Assembly: GCA_937996235.1 (NCBI GenBank)
Contig: CALKVK010000033.1
Coordinates: forward strand, 186,001 to 250,000
Reading direction: 5' to 3'
DNA from: an uncultured bacterium
GTDB taxonomy: Bacteria > Planctomycetota > JAJSAM01 > JAJVHW01
Length of the DNA: 64,000 bases
Positions 43,617 through 52,660 of the stretch are shown here, in pieces; the stretch's first letter is position 1; every line of letters starts with the position of its first letter. The notes below the pieces were generated by a model, which ran no database searches, was not told the origin of the DNA, and saw only the letters and a program-made list of their open reading frames with translations. The position numbers were made by a program, and so were the translations under genes.

Positions 43617-45530
43617 ATGTCGAAGGCCGCCGCCCGTCTGACCGAGCTCGTGACCGAGGCGCCCGAGGCGCGCCCGGGCTGGGCGGGAGGCGGGCTCCTG
43701 CGCGTGCTCCGCCGCGCTTCCGGCGGCGACGGCTGGACCTCGCGCTTCCTGCGCGGCCTGATGTGGCGCTACCGGCGCCTCGTCGGCCTCGTGCTCGCCC
43801 TGAACGTCACGTCGGCGGCGTTCGAGGGCACGACCATGGCCGTGTTCACGGTGCTCCTCGAGACGCTGACGAAGGAGCAGGGCGCGGTCTCCCTGCGCCG
43901 CCTCGGCTGGCTGGGCCGGCCGATCGAGTACGTGCGCACGGAGTACGAGCCGCGCACCGCGTTCCTGCTGCTCGTCGCGGTGGCCGTGGGCAGCCAGATC
44001 GTGAAGAGCCTGACCGAGTTCGCCGGCAAGTGCGCCGCCGCGCAGCTCTCGACCTCGATCGAGTCGGACCTCCGCAACCGCATCTTCCGGCAGCTCGTGC
44101 GGATGCGCTACCGGCAGATCGCGCGCTACCGCGTCGGCGACCTCGCCGCGTACGTCGAGCAGGTGACGCCCGCGGCGGGGCTGATCCCGAACGTCAACGA
44201 GATCGTCTACCAGAACATGACCCTCGCGGTGTACGCGGCGGTGCTGTTCTGGATCTCCTGGAAGATGACGCTCGTCGCGGCCGTGGTGCTCGGCGTGCTG
44301 GTGTTCTCGACGCGCGGCCTGATGGCGCGCATCCGCGTCACGTCGAAGCAGTTCGTGAAGGCGTCCACGTCGATGAACGAGGGCGCGATCGAGCTGCTCT
44401 CGGGCATCCGGCACGTGCACACGTACGGCCGCGAGGAGTTCGCGGTCGAGCGCGTCGCCCGCGACATCGAGGCGGGGCGGCGCTCGCGGCGCCGCGGCCT
44501 CGTGCTCTCGGCGGTGATCCCCGGCGCGATGCAGATCGTGGCGGCGATCGGCATCGGCATCCTGCTCGGCATCGCGGGCACGGCGCTCGACACGAACGGC
44601 ATCACCATCGCGGCGCTGCTCGCGTTCGTGCTCGTGCTCTACCGCCTGCTCCCGCGCGTGACGACCGCCAACAACAAGGCCGCGATGCTGCACGCCAAGT
44701 GGGCGTACGTGGAGCGCGTCGCCGAGATCCTGCGCCGCGACGACAAGGAGTACCTGCAGAGCGGGAAGACGGCGTTCCCCGCGCTGCGCGAGGGCATCGA
44801 GTTCCGCGACGTCTCGCTGCGCTACGACGACCGCGACGAGCACGCCGTCCGCGACCTCTCCTTCCGCATCCCGAAGGGCACGTTCACGGCCCTCGTGGGT
44901 CCGTCGGGCGCGGGCAAGTCCACCGTCGTGAACCTGCTGCTGCGCCTCTACGAGCCCGACGGCGGCACGATCGTGGTGGACGGCACGCCGCTGCCGGAGC
45001 TGCGCGTCGGCGACTGGCGGCGGCAGATCGGACTCGTGGACCAGGACGGCTTCGTGTTCCACGCGACCGTGCGCGAGAACATCCGCTTCGGGAAGCTCGA
45101 CGCGACGCAGGAGGAGATCGAGCGCGCGGCGCGCATCGCCGCGGCGCACGAGTTCGTGGCCGAGCTGCCGCAGGGCTACGACACGGTCGTCGGCGAACGC
45201 GGGCAGCGGCTCTCGGGCGGGCAGCGCCAGCGCCTCGCCATCGCCCGCGCGCTCGTCCGCGAGCCGAGCATCCTCGTCCTCGACGAGGCGACGAGCGCCC
45301 TCGACACGACGTCCGAGCGCGCGATCCAGGCGGCGCTCGACCGCATCCGGCGCGACTTCACCGTCGTCGCGATCGCGCACCGCCTCTCCACGATCCGCGA
45401 CGCCGACCAGATCCTCGTCCTCGACCGCGGCGGCGTCGTCGAGCGCGGCACGCACGACGAGCTGGTCGCGCGGGGCGGCCTCTACGCGCGGCTCTGGACG
45501 GCCCAGGCCGGCGAGCGCGACGGCGGCTGA
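43617..45530 (+). CDS. ABC transporter, fused permease and ATPase (lipid/glycan exporter), 637 aa
   Basis: A half-transporter that dimerises. The transmembrane domain (about residues 45-350) has six helices, for example LVGLVLALNVTSAAFEG, AVYAAVLFWISWKMTLVAAVVLGVLVF and GAMQIVAAIGIGILLGIAG. The ATPase domain carries Walker A GPSGAGKST (about 428-436), the signature LSGGQRQR (about 532), Walker B ILVLDEATS (about 552-560) and the switch His in AIAHRLSTIRDAD. MsbA/PglK-like proteins flip lipid-linked glycans, and the setting in a glycan island suggests that role. The start at 43617 is the first ATG after the repeat element; no clear ribosome binding site precedes it. Confidence 0.92.
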   Translation: MSKAAARLTELVTEAPEARPGWAGGGLLRVLRRASGGDGWTSRFLRGLMWRYRRLVGLVLALNVTSAAFEGTTMAVFTVLLETLTKEQGAVSLRRLGWLGRPIEYVRTEYEPRTAFLLLVAVAVGSQIVKSLTEFAGKCAAAQLSTSIESDLRNRIFRQLVRMRYRQIARYRVGDLAAYVEQVTPAAGLIPNVNEIVYQNMTLAVYAAVLFWISWKMTLVAAVVLGVLVFSTRGLMARIRVTSKQFVKASTSMNEGAIELLSGIRHVHTYGREEFAVERVARDIEAGRRSRRRGLVLSAVIPGAMQIVAAIGIGILLGIAGTALDTNGITIAALLAFVLVLYRLLPRVTTANNKAAMLHAKWAYVERVAEILRRDDKEYLQSGKTAFPALREGIEFRDVSLRYDDRDEHAVRDLSFRIPKGTFTALVGPSGAGKSTVVNLLLRLYEPDGGTIVVDGTPLPELRVGDWRRQIGLVDQDGFVFHATVRENIRFGKLDATQEEIERAARIAAAHEFVAELPQGYDTVVGERGQRLSGGQRQRLAIARALVREPSILVLDEATSALDTTSERAIQAALDRIRRDFTVVAIAHRLSTIRDADQILVLDRGGVVERGTHDELVARGGLYARLWTAQAGERDGG

Positions 45531-45617
45531 CGCCCGCGCCGCCGCCGGTCGCGCGTCCATCGCGGGGCCGCCGCGCGTGCGCTACAAACGGAGCGTGCGC
45601 GGCACGGGAGGCAGGTC

Positions 45618-46397
45618 GTGAAGGTCGGCGCGGTCGTGCCGGTGCGGCTCTCTTCGTCGCGTCTGCCGCGGAAGCCGCTGCTCGACGTCGCGGGCCGCAC
45701 GGCGCTCCAGCGGGTGACGGACCGCGCGCGGGCGTGTCCCGGCGTCGAGGTCGTGGTCGTCGCGACGACGACCGACGCCGCCGACGACCCGCTCGCCGAA
45801 CACGCCGCGGCGTGCGGACTCGCCGTCCACCGCGGGCCGGTGCGCGACGTCCTGCGCCGGCTGGCCGAGGCCGCCGCGGCGCACGCGCTCGACGTCGTCG
45901 TCGAGGTGGACGGCGACGACCTGCTGTGCGCGACGGAGTACATGGCGCGCGGCGTCGAGCACCTGCTCGCGACCGGCGCCGACTTCGTCTCGTTCGCCGG
46001 CCTGCCGCTCGGCGCGACGCCGAACGTCGTCCGCGGCGCGGCGCTCGCCGAGGCGGTGCGCCGCAAGCGCTACGACGACACCGAGACGGGCATCTTCCGC
46101 TTCCTGCTCGAGAGCGGCCGGTTCCGCGTCGAGAAGCCGGCGGCGACCGACCCGCGCCACGTCCACGAGACGGTGCGCATGACCCTCGACTACCCGCAGG
46201 ACCTAGCGTTCTTCCGCGCGGTCCACGAGCGCCTCGACGCGCAGCCCGGCTGGACCTTCGCCGACCTCGTCGCGCTGCTGCGGGCCGAGCCCGCGCTCGT
46301 CGCGCTGAACGCGGGCCTCGAGGACGCGTACGCCGCCCACTTCCGCGCGGGACTCGCCGACATGGACGGCCCGCGCGAGGGAGACACGTCAGCATGA
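45618..46397 (+). CDS. SpsF/NeuA-like cytidylyltransferase, 259 aa
   Basis: The N-terminal nucleotide-binding loop is AVVPVRLSSSRLPRKPLLDV (about 4-23) and the metal-binding motif is VEVDGDDLL (about 94-102), as in CMP-sugar synthetases of the SpsF group. It should activate an acidic or amino sugar with CTP. The GTG start follows GGGAGG, and a TACAAA hexamer at 45583-45588 may be the -10. It opens an operon in which the next three genes each overlap the previous stop by four bases. Because a separate CMP-nonulosonate synthetase gene exists at 62640, this enzyme probably activates a different sugar. Confidence 0.82.
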   Translation: MKVGAVVPVRLSSSRLPRKPLLDVAGRTALQRVTDRARACPGVEVVVVATTTDAADDPLAEHAAACGLAVHRGPVRDVLRRLAEAAAAHALDVVVEVDGDDLLCATEYMARGVEHLLATGADFVSFAGLPLGATPNVVRGAALAEAVRRKRYDDTETGIFRFLLESGRFRVEKPAATDPRHVHETVRMTLDYPQDLAFFRAVHERLDAQPGWTFADLVALLRAEPALVALNAGLEDAYAAHFRAGLADMDGPREGDTSA

Positions 46398-47395
46398 GAT
46401 TCCTGCAGATCGGACTCGGTTCGATGGGCAAGCGCCGCATCCGCTGCCTGCGCGCGCTCGGCGAGACCGACATCGTCGCGTTCGACCCGCGCGCCGACCG
46501 GCGCGAGGAGGCCGAGCGCCTGTACGGCGTGCGCACCGTCGCGGACCTCGACGCGGGCTACGCCACGCCGGGCCTCGACGCGGTGCTCGTCTCGACGCCG
46601 CCCGACGCGCACTACGCGCCGGTCCGGCGCGCGCTCGCGGCCGGCCTGCACACGTTCTGCGAGGCGAACGTGGTGACCGAGGGCGCCGAGGAGTTCCTCG
46701 CGCTCGCGCGCGAGAAGGGCGTCGTCGCCGCGCCGTCCGCGACGTTCCGCTTCCACCCGCTCTACGGCCATCTGCGGCGCCTCGTCGTGGACGAGAAGGT
46801 GGTGGGGCGTCCGCTCGCGCTGACCTTCCACCTCGGCAACTACATCCTCGACTGGCACCCGTGGGAGGGACTCGACTTCTACGCCGGCCGCAAGGCCACG
46901 GGCGCGTGCCGCGAGATGGTGCCGTTCGAGTTCGAGTGGATGCAGTGGATCTTCGGGCCCGTCGAGAGCGTGCAGTGCACGGTCGCGAAGCAGCTCGACC
47001 TCGCGACCGACATCGACGACACGTACGCGATCGTCGCGCGCTTCGAGAGCGGCCTCGTCGCGACGGTGCTCGTCGAGGTCGTCGCGCGCTACCCCGTGCG
47101 CGTCGGGCGGCTCGTCACGCAGACGGGCTCGATCGACTGGAGCTTCGACACGAACCTGCTGCGGCACTACGACGCGGCGACGGGCGCGTGGCGCGAGCAC
47201 AAGGCGGCGGGCCGCGGCTTCAACATCGAGGAGATGTACGTCGCCGAGATCGGCGCGTGGCTCGACGCCTGCCGCGGCGGAACGCCGTGGAGCCACACGT
47301 ACGCGCACGACCTCGAGCTCTCGCGCCTGCTGCTCGCGTGCGAGCGCAGCAGCGAGACGGGGCGGCGCGTGCGCGTCGCGGAGATCGAGCTTTGA
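46394..47395 (+). CDS. Gfo/Idh/MocA family oxidoreductase, 333 aa
   Basis: The NAD(P)-binding Rossmann start is MRFLQIGLGSMGKRRIRCL, with FDPRADRREEAERLYG and VLVSTPPDAHYAPVRRALAAGLHTFCEAN, the family's conserved E-K-P-like region (here C-E-A-N instead of E-K-P, a deviation: the usual catalytic Lys is absent). The C-terminal alpha/beta domain includes FHLGNYILDWHPWEGLDFYAGRK and VPFEFEWMQWIFGPVESV. Members oxidise or reduce sugars or sugar nucleotides. The ATG overlaps the cytidylyltransferase stop (ATGA) and the aminotransferase gene follows by TTGA, suggesting that it makes the keto sugar that is then aminated. Confidence 0.85.
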   Translation: MRFLQIGLGSMGKRRIRCLRALGETDIVAFDPRADRREEAERLYGVRTVADLDAGYATPGLDAVLVSTPPDAHYAPVRRALAAGLHTFCEANVVTEGAEEFLALAREKGVVAAPSATFRFHPLYGHLRRLVVDEKVVGRPLALTFHLGNYILDWHPWEGLDFYAGRKATGACREMVPFEFEWMQWIFGPVESVQCTVAKQLDLATDIDDTYAIVARFESGLVATVLVEVVARYPVRVGRLVTQTGSIDWSFDTNLLRHYDAATGAWREHKAAGRGFNIEEMYVAEIGAWLDACRGGTPWSHTYAHDLELSRLLLACERSSETGRRVRVAEIEL

Positions 47396-48705
47396 CGCGC
47401 GGCGGGGCCCTGCACGCGCGGGCGCAGCGCCTGATCCCGGGCGGCGGCCACACGTACAGCAAGGGCGACGACCAGTTCCCGTCGAACGCGCCGCGGCTGA
47501 TCGAGCGCGGCGACGGCTGCTACTGCTTCGACCCGGACGGCGGGCGCTGGCTCGACTACGGCATGGGCCTGCGCTCCGTGCTGCTCGGGCACGGGTTCGC
47601 GCCGATCGTCGAGGCGGCTGCGGCGGAGCTCGCGCGCGGCAGCAACTTCACGCGCCCCGCGCCGCTCGAGGGCGAGGTCGCCGAGCTGCTCACCGAGATC
47701 GTGCCGTGCGCCGAGATGGTGAAGTTCGCGAAGAACGGCTCCGACACGACGTCCGCGGCCGTGCGCCTCGCGCGCGCGTACACGGGCCGCGACCTCGTCG
47801 CCGCGTGCCGCACGAACCCGTTCTACAGCTTCGACGACTGGTGGATCGGCACGACCGCGTGCGACGCGGGCATCCCGCAGGCCGTGAAGGACCAGACTCT
47901 GACGTTCGTCTACGACGACCTCGAGTCGCTGCGTGCGCTCTTCGCCGCACACCCCGGTGCGATCGCGTGCGTCATCCTCGAGCCGGTCGCGCTCGACCCG
48001 CCGTCGCCGGGCTTCCTGCAGGCGGTGGTCGAGCTCGCGCACGCCGAGGGCGCGGTGGTCGTCTTCGACGAGATGATCAGCGGGTTCCGCTACCACCTGC
48101 GCGGCGCGCAGGGCCTCTACGGCGCGGTGCCCGACCTCGCGACGTACGGCAAGGCGATCGCGAACGGGTTCTCCGTCGCCGCGCTGTGCGGACGCCGCGA
48201 GATCATGGCGCTCGGCGGACTCGAGCACGACCGCCCGCGCGTCTTCCTGATGTCCGCGACGCACGGCGCCGAGACGCACGCCCTCGCCGCAGCGGCCGCG
48301 TCGCTGCGCTTCCTGCAGTCCCACGACGTGAGCGGCCACGTCGCCGCGCTCGGGCGCGCGCTGCGCGACGGGCTCGCCGCGGCGGCCGCGGACGCCGGCA
48401 TCGGCGACGCCGTGACCGTGCTCGGCTACGACCAGAGCCCCGTGATCGTCTGCCGCGATGCGGCGGGGCGCGTCTCGCTGCCGCTGCGCACGCTGTTCCT
48501 GCAGGAGATGTGCGCGCGCGGCATCCTGATCCCGTACGTCGCGATCAGCTGGGCGCACACGCGGGCCGAGATCGACGCGACCGTCGCCGCCGCGCGCGAG
48601 GCGTTCGACGTCTACGCGCGCGCGCTCGAGGACGGCGTGGAGCGCCACCTGCGCGGGCCCGTCGTGAAGCCGGTGTTCCGCCGCTGGAACCACCGGGACG
48701 CGTGA
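47392..48705 (+). CDS. Class III aminotransferase (glutamate-1-semialdehyde aminotransferase-like), 437 aa
   Basis: PLP-dependent fold type I. HARAQRLIPGGGHTYSKGDDQFP opens as in GSA aminotransferase-like sugar enzymes. Then come FDPDGGRWLDYGMGLRSVLLGH, FAKNGSDTTSAAVRLARAYTG, EPVALDPPSPGFLQ, VVVFDEMISGFRYH (PLP-binding Asp), and the Schiff-base Lys in TYGKAIANGFSVAALCG. Unlike true HemL it sits in a sugar operon, so it likely aminates a keto sugar produced by the oxidoreductase. The start is TTG overlapping the previous stop (TTGA); no ATG or GTG lies close by in frame. The next gene overlaps its stop as GTGA. Confidence 0.85.
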   Translation: MTRGGALHARAQRLIPGGGHTYSKGDDQFPSNAPRLIERGDGCYCFDPDGGRWLDYGMGLRSVLLGHGFAPIVEAAAAELARGSNFTRPAPLEGEVAELLTEIVPCAEMVKFAKNGSDTTSAAVRLARAYTGRDLVAACRTNPFYSFDDWWIGTTACDAGIPQAVKDQTLTFVYDDLESLRALFAAHPGAIACVILEPVALDPPSPGFLQAVVELAHAEGAVVVFDEMISGFRYHLRGAQGLYGAVPDLATYGKAIANGFSVAALCGRREIMALGGLEHDRPRVFLMSATHGAETHALAAAAASLRFLQSHDVSGHVAALGRALRDGLAAAAADAGIGDAVTVLGYDQSPVIVCRDAAGRVSLPLRTLFLQEMCARGILIPYVAISWAHTRAEIDATVAAAREAFDVYARALEDGVERHLRGPVVKPVFRRWNHRDA

Positions 48706-49667
48706 GCCCGGGTCCGCTCCGCGGACTCGCGTACCGCGCCCGCCGCGCCGCGGCGCGCGTGCAGGATGCGATGCGACCGGCGGAGCGCGTGCCCCCGGGC
48801 GAGGCCGCGCGCCGCGTGATCGTGCACGTGGGTGCGCACAAGACCGGCTCGACGACGCTGCAGTTCCTGCTGCGCCACGCGACCGACGAGCTCGCCCGGC
48901 GCTCGGTCTTCCACGACCGCGCCTCGTACGCGCTCGGCGGCGTGCTGCGCGACGCAGCGCCGCTGCCCGCGGGCGAACTCGCGCGCGCGCGCGACGAGCT
49001 GGCGGCGCGCCTCGACGCCTGCGGCGCGCGCACGGCCGTGCTCTCGAGCGAGTCGTTCTTCGGCGACCCGTTCGACGGCTACGCGCGCGGCGCGCACGTC
49101 GCCGCGGACCTTGCGGGGCTGCTCGAGGGGCGCGACGTGACGGTGGTCGCGCTGGTGCGGCGGCAGGACACCTTCCTCTCGTCGATCTGGCAGCAGCACG
49201 TGAAGGAGGGCGGCACGCGGCCGTGGGACGCGTTCCGCGCGGCGCTCCCGCCCGACGTCTTCGACTGGGACGCGCGCCTCGCGGCGTTCGACGCCGCGTT
49301 CGGCCGCGAGCGGGTGCGCGTGCTCGCGTACGAGACGGCGTTCGACGCCGGCGAGCGCGTGCTCGGGCGCGTGCTCGGACCCGAGGTGGACATCGCCGTC
49401 GCGTCGGTGCCGCGGCGCAACCCGAGCCTCTCGGCGGAGGGCCTGCGGCTGCTCGCGGCGGCGAACGAGCTGCTCTCCGACGCGGGCCGGGGCAAGCTGC
49501 GGCGCTTCCTGCAGGAGGAGTTCGCGCGCGGCCCGGACGAGCCGGACCCGCTGCTCGCGGACGGCGTCGGCGCCGCGATCCTCGCGGGATACCGCGCGGC
49601 GAACGAGCGCCTCTTCGCCTCCCGGCTGCGCGACGATGCGGCGCGGGCGGAGTACATCGGCACGTGA
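48702..49667 (+). CDS. Sulfotransferase-like protein (glycan type), 321 aa
   Basis: The PAPS-loop motif is VIVHVGAHKTGSTTLQFLL (about 39-57). The 3'-phosphate block is VTVVALVRRQDTFLSSIWQQHVKEG, and FDWDARLAAFDAAFGRERVRVLAYE is typical of polysaccharide sulfotransferase-like proteins. The first 35 residues are basic and lack a signal peptide. The GTG start overlaps the aminotransferase stop (GTGA), placing it firmly in the SpsF operon. It may sulfate the sugar made by the operon or the glycan carrying it. Confidence 0.82.
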   Translation: MSPGPLRGLAYRARRAAARVQDAMRPAERVPPGEAARRVIVHVGAHKTGSTTLQFLLRHATDELARRSVFHDRASYALGGVLRDAAPLPAGELARARDELAARLDACGARTAVLSSESFFGDPFDGYARGAHVAADLAGLLEGRDVTVVALVRRQDTFLSSIWQQHVKEGGTRPWDAFRAALPPDVFDWDARLAAFDAAFGRERVRVLAYETAFDAGERVLGRVLGPEVDIAVASVPRRNPSLSAEGLRLLAAANELLSDAGRGKLRRFLQEEFARGPDEPDPLLADGVGAAILAGYRAANERLFASRLRDDAARAEYIGT

Positions 49668-49683
49668 CGGAGGGCCGCGGCGC

Positions 49684-50697
49684 ATGGCGGAGCTGAGGTT
49701 CGGACCGGGCACGCGCTGCGTGCTCTTCGGCGGCGGGCGGCTGCTGCTGCGCACGGCGCAAGGCCTCGCGGCGCGCGGCATCGGCGCCGTCGCGGTGTGC
49801 GGCCCGGCGCACGCGCGCGAGGAGTTCGACGGTGCGCCGCTCGCCGCTGCGCTCGCGGCGCTCGGCGTGCGGGTGGTCGAGACCGAGCAGCTCGACGTCG
49901 CACGGCTCGCGCCGCTCGTCGACGCGCACACGCTCGGCCTCTCGGTCGCCGCGCCGTGGATCTTCCGCGCCGACGTGATCGCACTGTTCGGCGGACGCCT
50001 GCTCAACCTGCACGGCGCGGACCTGCCGAACGCGCGCGGCGGCGGCGGCTTCACGTGGCAGATCCTGCGCGGCGACCGCCGCGGCGGGCTCACGTGGCAC
50101 GTGCTCACGGAGGCGGTGGACGAAGGCGACGTCGTGCTGCAGCACACGTTCACGTATCCCGATTCGTGCCGCACGCCGGCCGACTTCGCGCTGCACCGCG
50201 AGCCGCACGAGATGGACTTCCTGACCGCGTTCCTCGACGCCGTCGCATCCGGCCGGCCGCTCGCCGTGACGCCGCAGGACGGCGCGCGCGCGAGCTACTG
50301 GCCGCGGCTCTCGACGGCCGTCCACGGCTGGATCGACTGGCGCTGGGAGGCGTCCGAGATCGTGCGCTTCGTGGACGCGTTCGGCCCGCCGTACGCCGGC
50401 GCGGGCACGCAGCTCCGCGGCGCCGAGCTGCGCATCGTGCACGCGGAGCTCGACGGCCGCGTCGGCGCGTTCCACCCCTTCCAGGCGGGGCTCGTCTTCC
50501 GCGTGCACGACGGCGTCGCGTGGCTCGCCGCGCGCGGCGGGGCGGTGCTCGTCCACGCGGTGCGCGACGCCGCGGGCTCCGACGCGTTCGCGCGGCTGCG
50601 TCCCGGCGTGCGGCTGCACACGCCCGCGGCGGTCCTCGACCGCGCGCGCAGCGCACGCGCCGTGATGACGTCGGGCGGCCTCGAGATCCGCGACTGA
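49684..50697 (+). CDS. Formyltransferase-fold protein, probable sugar N-formyltransferase, 337 aa
   Basis: The formyl-transfer core shows RLLNLHGADLPNARGGGGFTW (Asn and His of N-x-H, with the usual SLLP replaced by DLP) and the Asp block LTEAVDEGDVVLQHTF. The N-terminus CVLFGGGRLLLRTAQGLAARG is a Rossmann-like strand-helix. A C-terminal extension (VGAFHPFQAGLVFRVHDGVAWLAARGGAVLVHAV) fits the OB-like domain of Fmt-type proteins. GGAGGG precedes the ATG 16 bases after the sulfotransferase stop. Given the aminotransferase two genes upstream, N-formylation of an amino sugar is more likely than formylation of initiator tRNA. Confidence 0.75.
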   Translation: MAELRFGPGTRCVLFGGGRLLLRTAQGLAARGIGAVAVCGPAHAREEFDGAPLAAALAALGVRVVETEQLDVARLAPLVDAHTLGLSVAAPWIFRADVIALFGGRLLNLHGADLPNARGGGGFTWQILRGDRRGGLTWHVLTEAVDEGDVVLQHTFTYPDSCRTPADFALHREPHEMDFLTAFLDAVASGRPLAVTPQDGARASYWPRLSTAVHGWIDWRWEASEIVRFVDAFGPPYAGAGTQLRGAELRIVHAELDGRVGAFHPFQAGLVFRVHDGVAWLAARGGAVLVHAVRDAAGSDAFARLRPGVRLHTPAAVLDRARSARAVMTSGGLEIRD

Positions 50698-50706
50698 CGC
50701 GCGCGG

Positions 50707-52551
50707 TCAGCGCACCGAGAGCACGAACGGCCGGCCGCCGTGGCCGCGCACGCGCACGAAGCCGACGGGATCGTCGGGCACGTCCTCGCGCAGGAGCTCG
50801 CCCGCGTCGCTGGCGAGCCGCCGGTCGTGGTGCAGCCGCAGCACGACGTCCTCCGCGGAGCGCGGCGTCACCTCGATCCGGTCGAAGTCGACGCGCACCT
50901 CGGCGTCGCCGACGGCGCACGGCTGCGCGTCGCGGCGGACGCGGAAGAGCACGTACGGCGCGACCTCCGACGACTCCTCGAGCAGCGCCGGCAGCGCGCG
51001 CAGGCGCGCGATCGTCGGCTCCTGCACCGCCGCCACGCCCGTCACGTCGTAGCGCTCGAACCACGCCGCCACCGCCGCGTCGTCGAGCTCCTCGAGCGGC
51101 CGGCCGCCGAGCTTCCCGTTCGTGAACTGCGCCGCCTTGTGCAGCGTGAAGCCGCGGTAGTACGGGCCCCCGACCCACGCGCGCCGCGTGCGCGACGGTC
51201 CGAGCGCGGCCACGTACGCCTTGAACGGCGGGTCGCCGCCGTCGAGCGGTCCCCGCTCCTCGAGCGCGATGCGTCCGCGCGGATCGCCGAGCGTCGCGAG
51301 TCGGTCGAACAGCGTGTCCACCGCGGGGTCGAGCGCGTTGCGCAGGCGCGCCTTCCCGAACGCCCGCGTCGCGACGGGCGCGAGCAGCCACGGCGCGCAC
51401 ACGAGCACCGTCACGCCCACCGCGAGACCCGCGCGCAGCGCGCCGAGGCGGCGCACGAGCGCGTCCCACGCGGCGTCGAGTGCGAACGCGGCGGGCACGG
51501 CGAGCGCGAACGGCAGCGTCACCTTGAGCCGCGGCGGCTCGACCATCGCGCGCAGCCATGCGAGCCGCGTCCCCTCGAACGCCGCGAGCAGGAACAGCGT
51601 GCCGCCGAGGGCGTACGTGAGCGCGAGGGCGCGGCGTCCGCGCCGGTAGAGCAGCCACACGCCGCACGCGCCGGCGACGACGGGCAGCGCGAAGCCCCAC
51701 ACGTGCGCCGGCACGTACGGCAGCACGCCCGCGAACGGAGTCCCGCGCTCGACGGCCTCGGGCGGGCTCGGGGCGATGACGCCCCAGTCGCCGGCCATCG
51801 CGCCGATCCACGGCCAGTTGACGACGACGATCGCGAGCACGGCGCCGAGCGTCTGCGCGATCCCGCGCCCACCGCAGCGCAGCGCGCGCGGCACGAGCCC
51901 GAGACCGAGCACGGCGACCAGCAGAGCGGTGAGGCCGTGGATGTAGAAGAGCGGCGCCGTGGCGGCGAGCAGCAGCGCGTTGCGGACGCTCGGCTGTTCG
52001 ACCTGCCGCGCGAGGCGCGCCACCACGAGCGCCGCCGCCGCCGAGGCGAGGATGAACGCGTAGCCGCCGAAGAGCGTCCAGTTGGCGACGTACGGATCGC
52101 AGTGGAAGGCGGCCGACGCCAGCGCCGCCGCGACGAGCCGCGCGCGCGGCGGCAGCCGCACCGCCGCTGCCGCCGCGTAGAGCGCGGCAGGGATCAGCGC
52201 GAAGCCCGCGAACAGGAACAGGTTGAACGCGCGGCCGTAGCCCGCGACCGGCCCGACCACGCCGCACCACAGCTCGGCGAGCTTGTTGTCGAGGTCGTGG
52301 ACGGTGCCCGTAACGTGCCCTGCGACGTGGAACGGGTCGTAGCCCCAGAGCCGCAGGTGCGGCACGAAGTGCCGGCCGGCGTCGAGCGCGCGCGTCGCGT
52401 GGAGCGCGTAGTCGGTGCCGATGACCGGCCGGTCCGAGACCACCACGCCGGGCGGCAGCACGCGCAGGACGAGCGCCACGTGTGCGACCAGCAGCAGCGC
52501 GAGCGCTGCGCAGGCCCTCTGCCTCGACCGTGCGTCCGCGTCGCCTGCCAT
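50707..52551 (-). CDS. Large polytopic membrane protein, GT-C-like, 614 aa
   Basis: About 11-12 hydrophobic spans occupy residues 12-420: for example ACAALALLLVAHVALVLRVL, LFLFAGFALIPAALYAAAAAV and LPFALAVPAAFALDAAWDALV. The first external loop has GTDYALHATRALDAGRHFVPHLRLWGYDPFHVAGHVTG, and the C-terminal 190 residues are soluble and beta-rich. The arrangement fits GT-C glycosyltransferases or YfhO-type proteins, but I cannot name the sugar. A TAGCCT hexamer ends six bases before the ATG with no ribosome binding site. It converges with the formyltransferase gene with 9 bases between stops. Confidence 0.7.
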   Translation of the reverse strand: MAGDADARSRQRACAALALLLVAHVALVLRVLPPGVVVSDRPVIGTDYALHATRALDAGRHFVPHLRLWGYDPFHVAGHVTGTVHDLDNKLAELWCGVVGPVAGYGRAFNLFLFAGFALIPAALYAAAAAVRLPPRARLVAAALASAAFHCDPYVANWTLFGGYAFILASAAAALVVARLARQVEQPSVRNALLLAATAPLFYIHGLTALLVAVLGLGLVPRALRCGGRGIAQTLGAVLAIVVVNWPWIGAMAGDWGVIAPSPPEAVERGTPFAGVLPYVPAHVWGFALPVVAGACGVWLLYRRGRRALALTYALGGTLFLLAAFEGTRLAWLRAMVEPPRLKVTLPFALAVPAAFALDAAWDALVRRLGALRAGLAVGVTVLVCAPWLLAPVATRAFGKARLRNALDPAVDTLFDRLATLGDPRGRIALEERGPLDGGDPPFKAYVAALGPSRTRRAWVGGPYYRGFTLHKAAQFTNGKLGGRPLEELDDAAVAAWFERYDVTGVAAVQEPTIARLRALPALLEESSEVAPYVLFRVRRDAQPCAVGDAEVRVDFDRIEVTPRSAEDVVLRLHHDRRLASDAGELLREDVPDDPVGFVRVRGHGGRPFVLSVR

Positions 52552-52557
52552 CTGCGG

Positions 52558-52563
52558 AGGCTA
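52558..52563 (-). promoter_or_regulatory. -10 element TAGCCT for a leaderless membrane-protein mRNA
   Basis: On the minus strand TAGCCT is followed by CCGCAG and the ATG at 52551, again a 6-base gap. Confidence 0.45.
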
Positions 52564-52660
52564 CGTCCGCGGCGTGCGCGCCTCACGTTCCGGGACGCGG
52601 TCGCGCGCGGGCGCGCGAAATTGCTGTCCGCGCCCCGCGCGATGGGGGAGCGTCCGCGCG

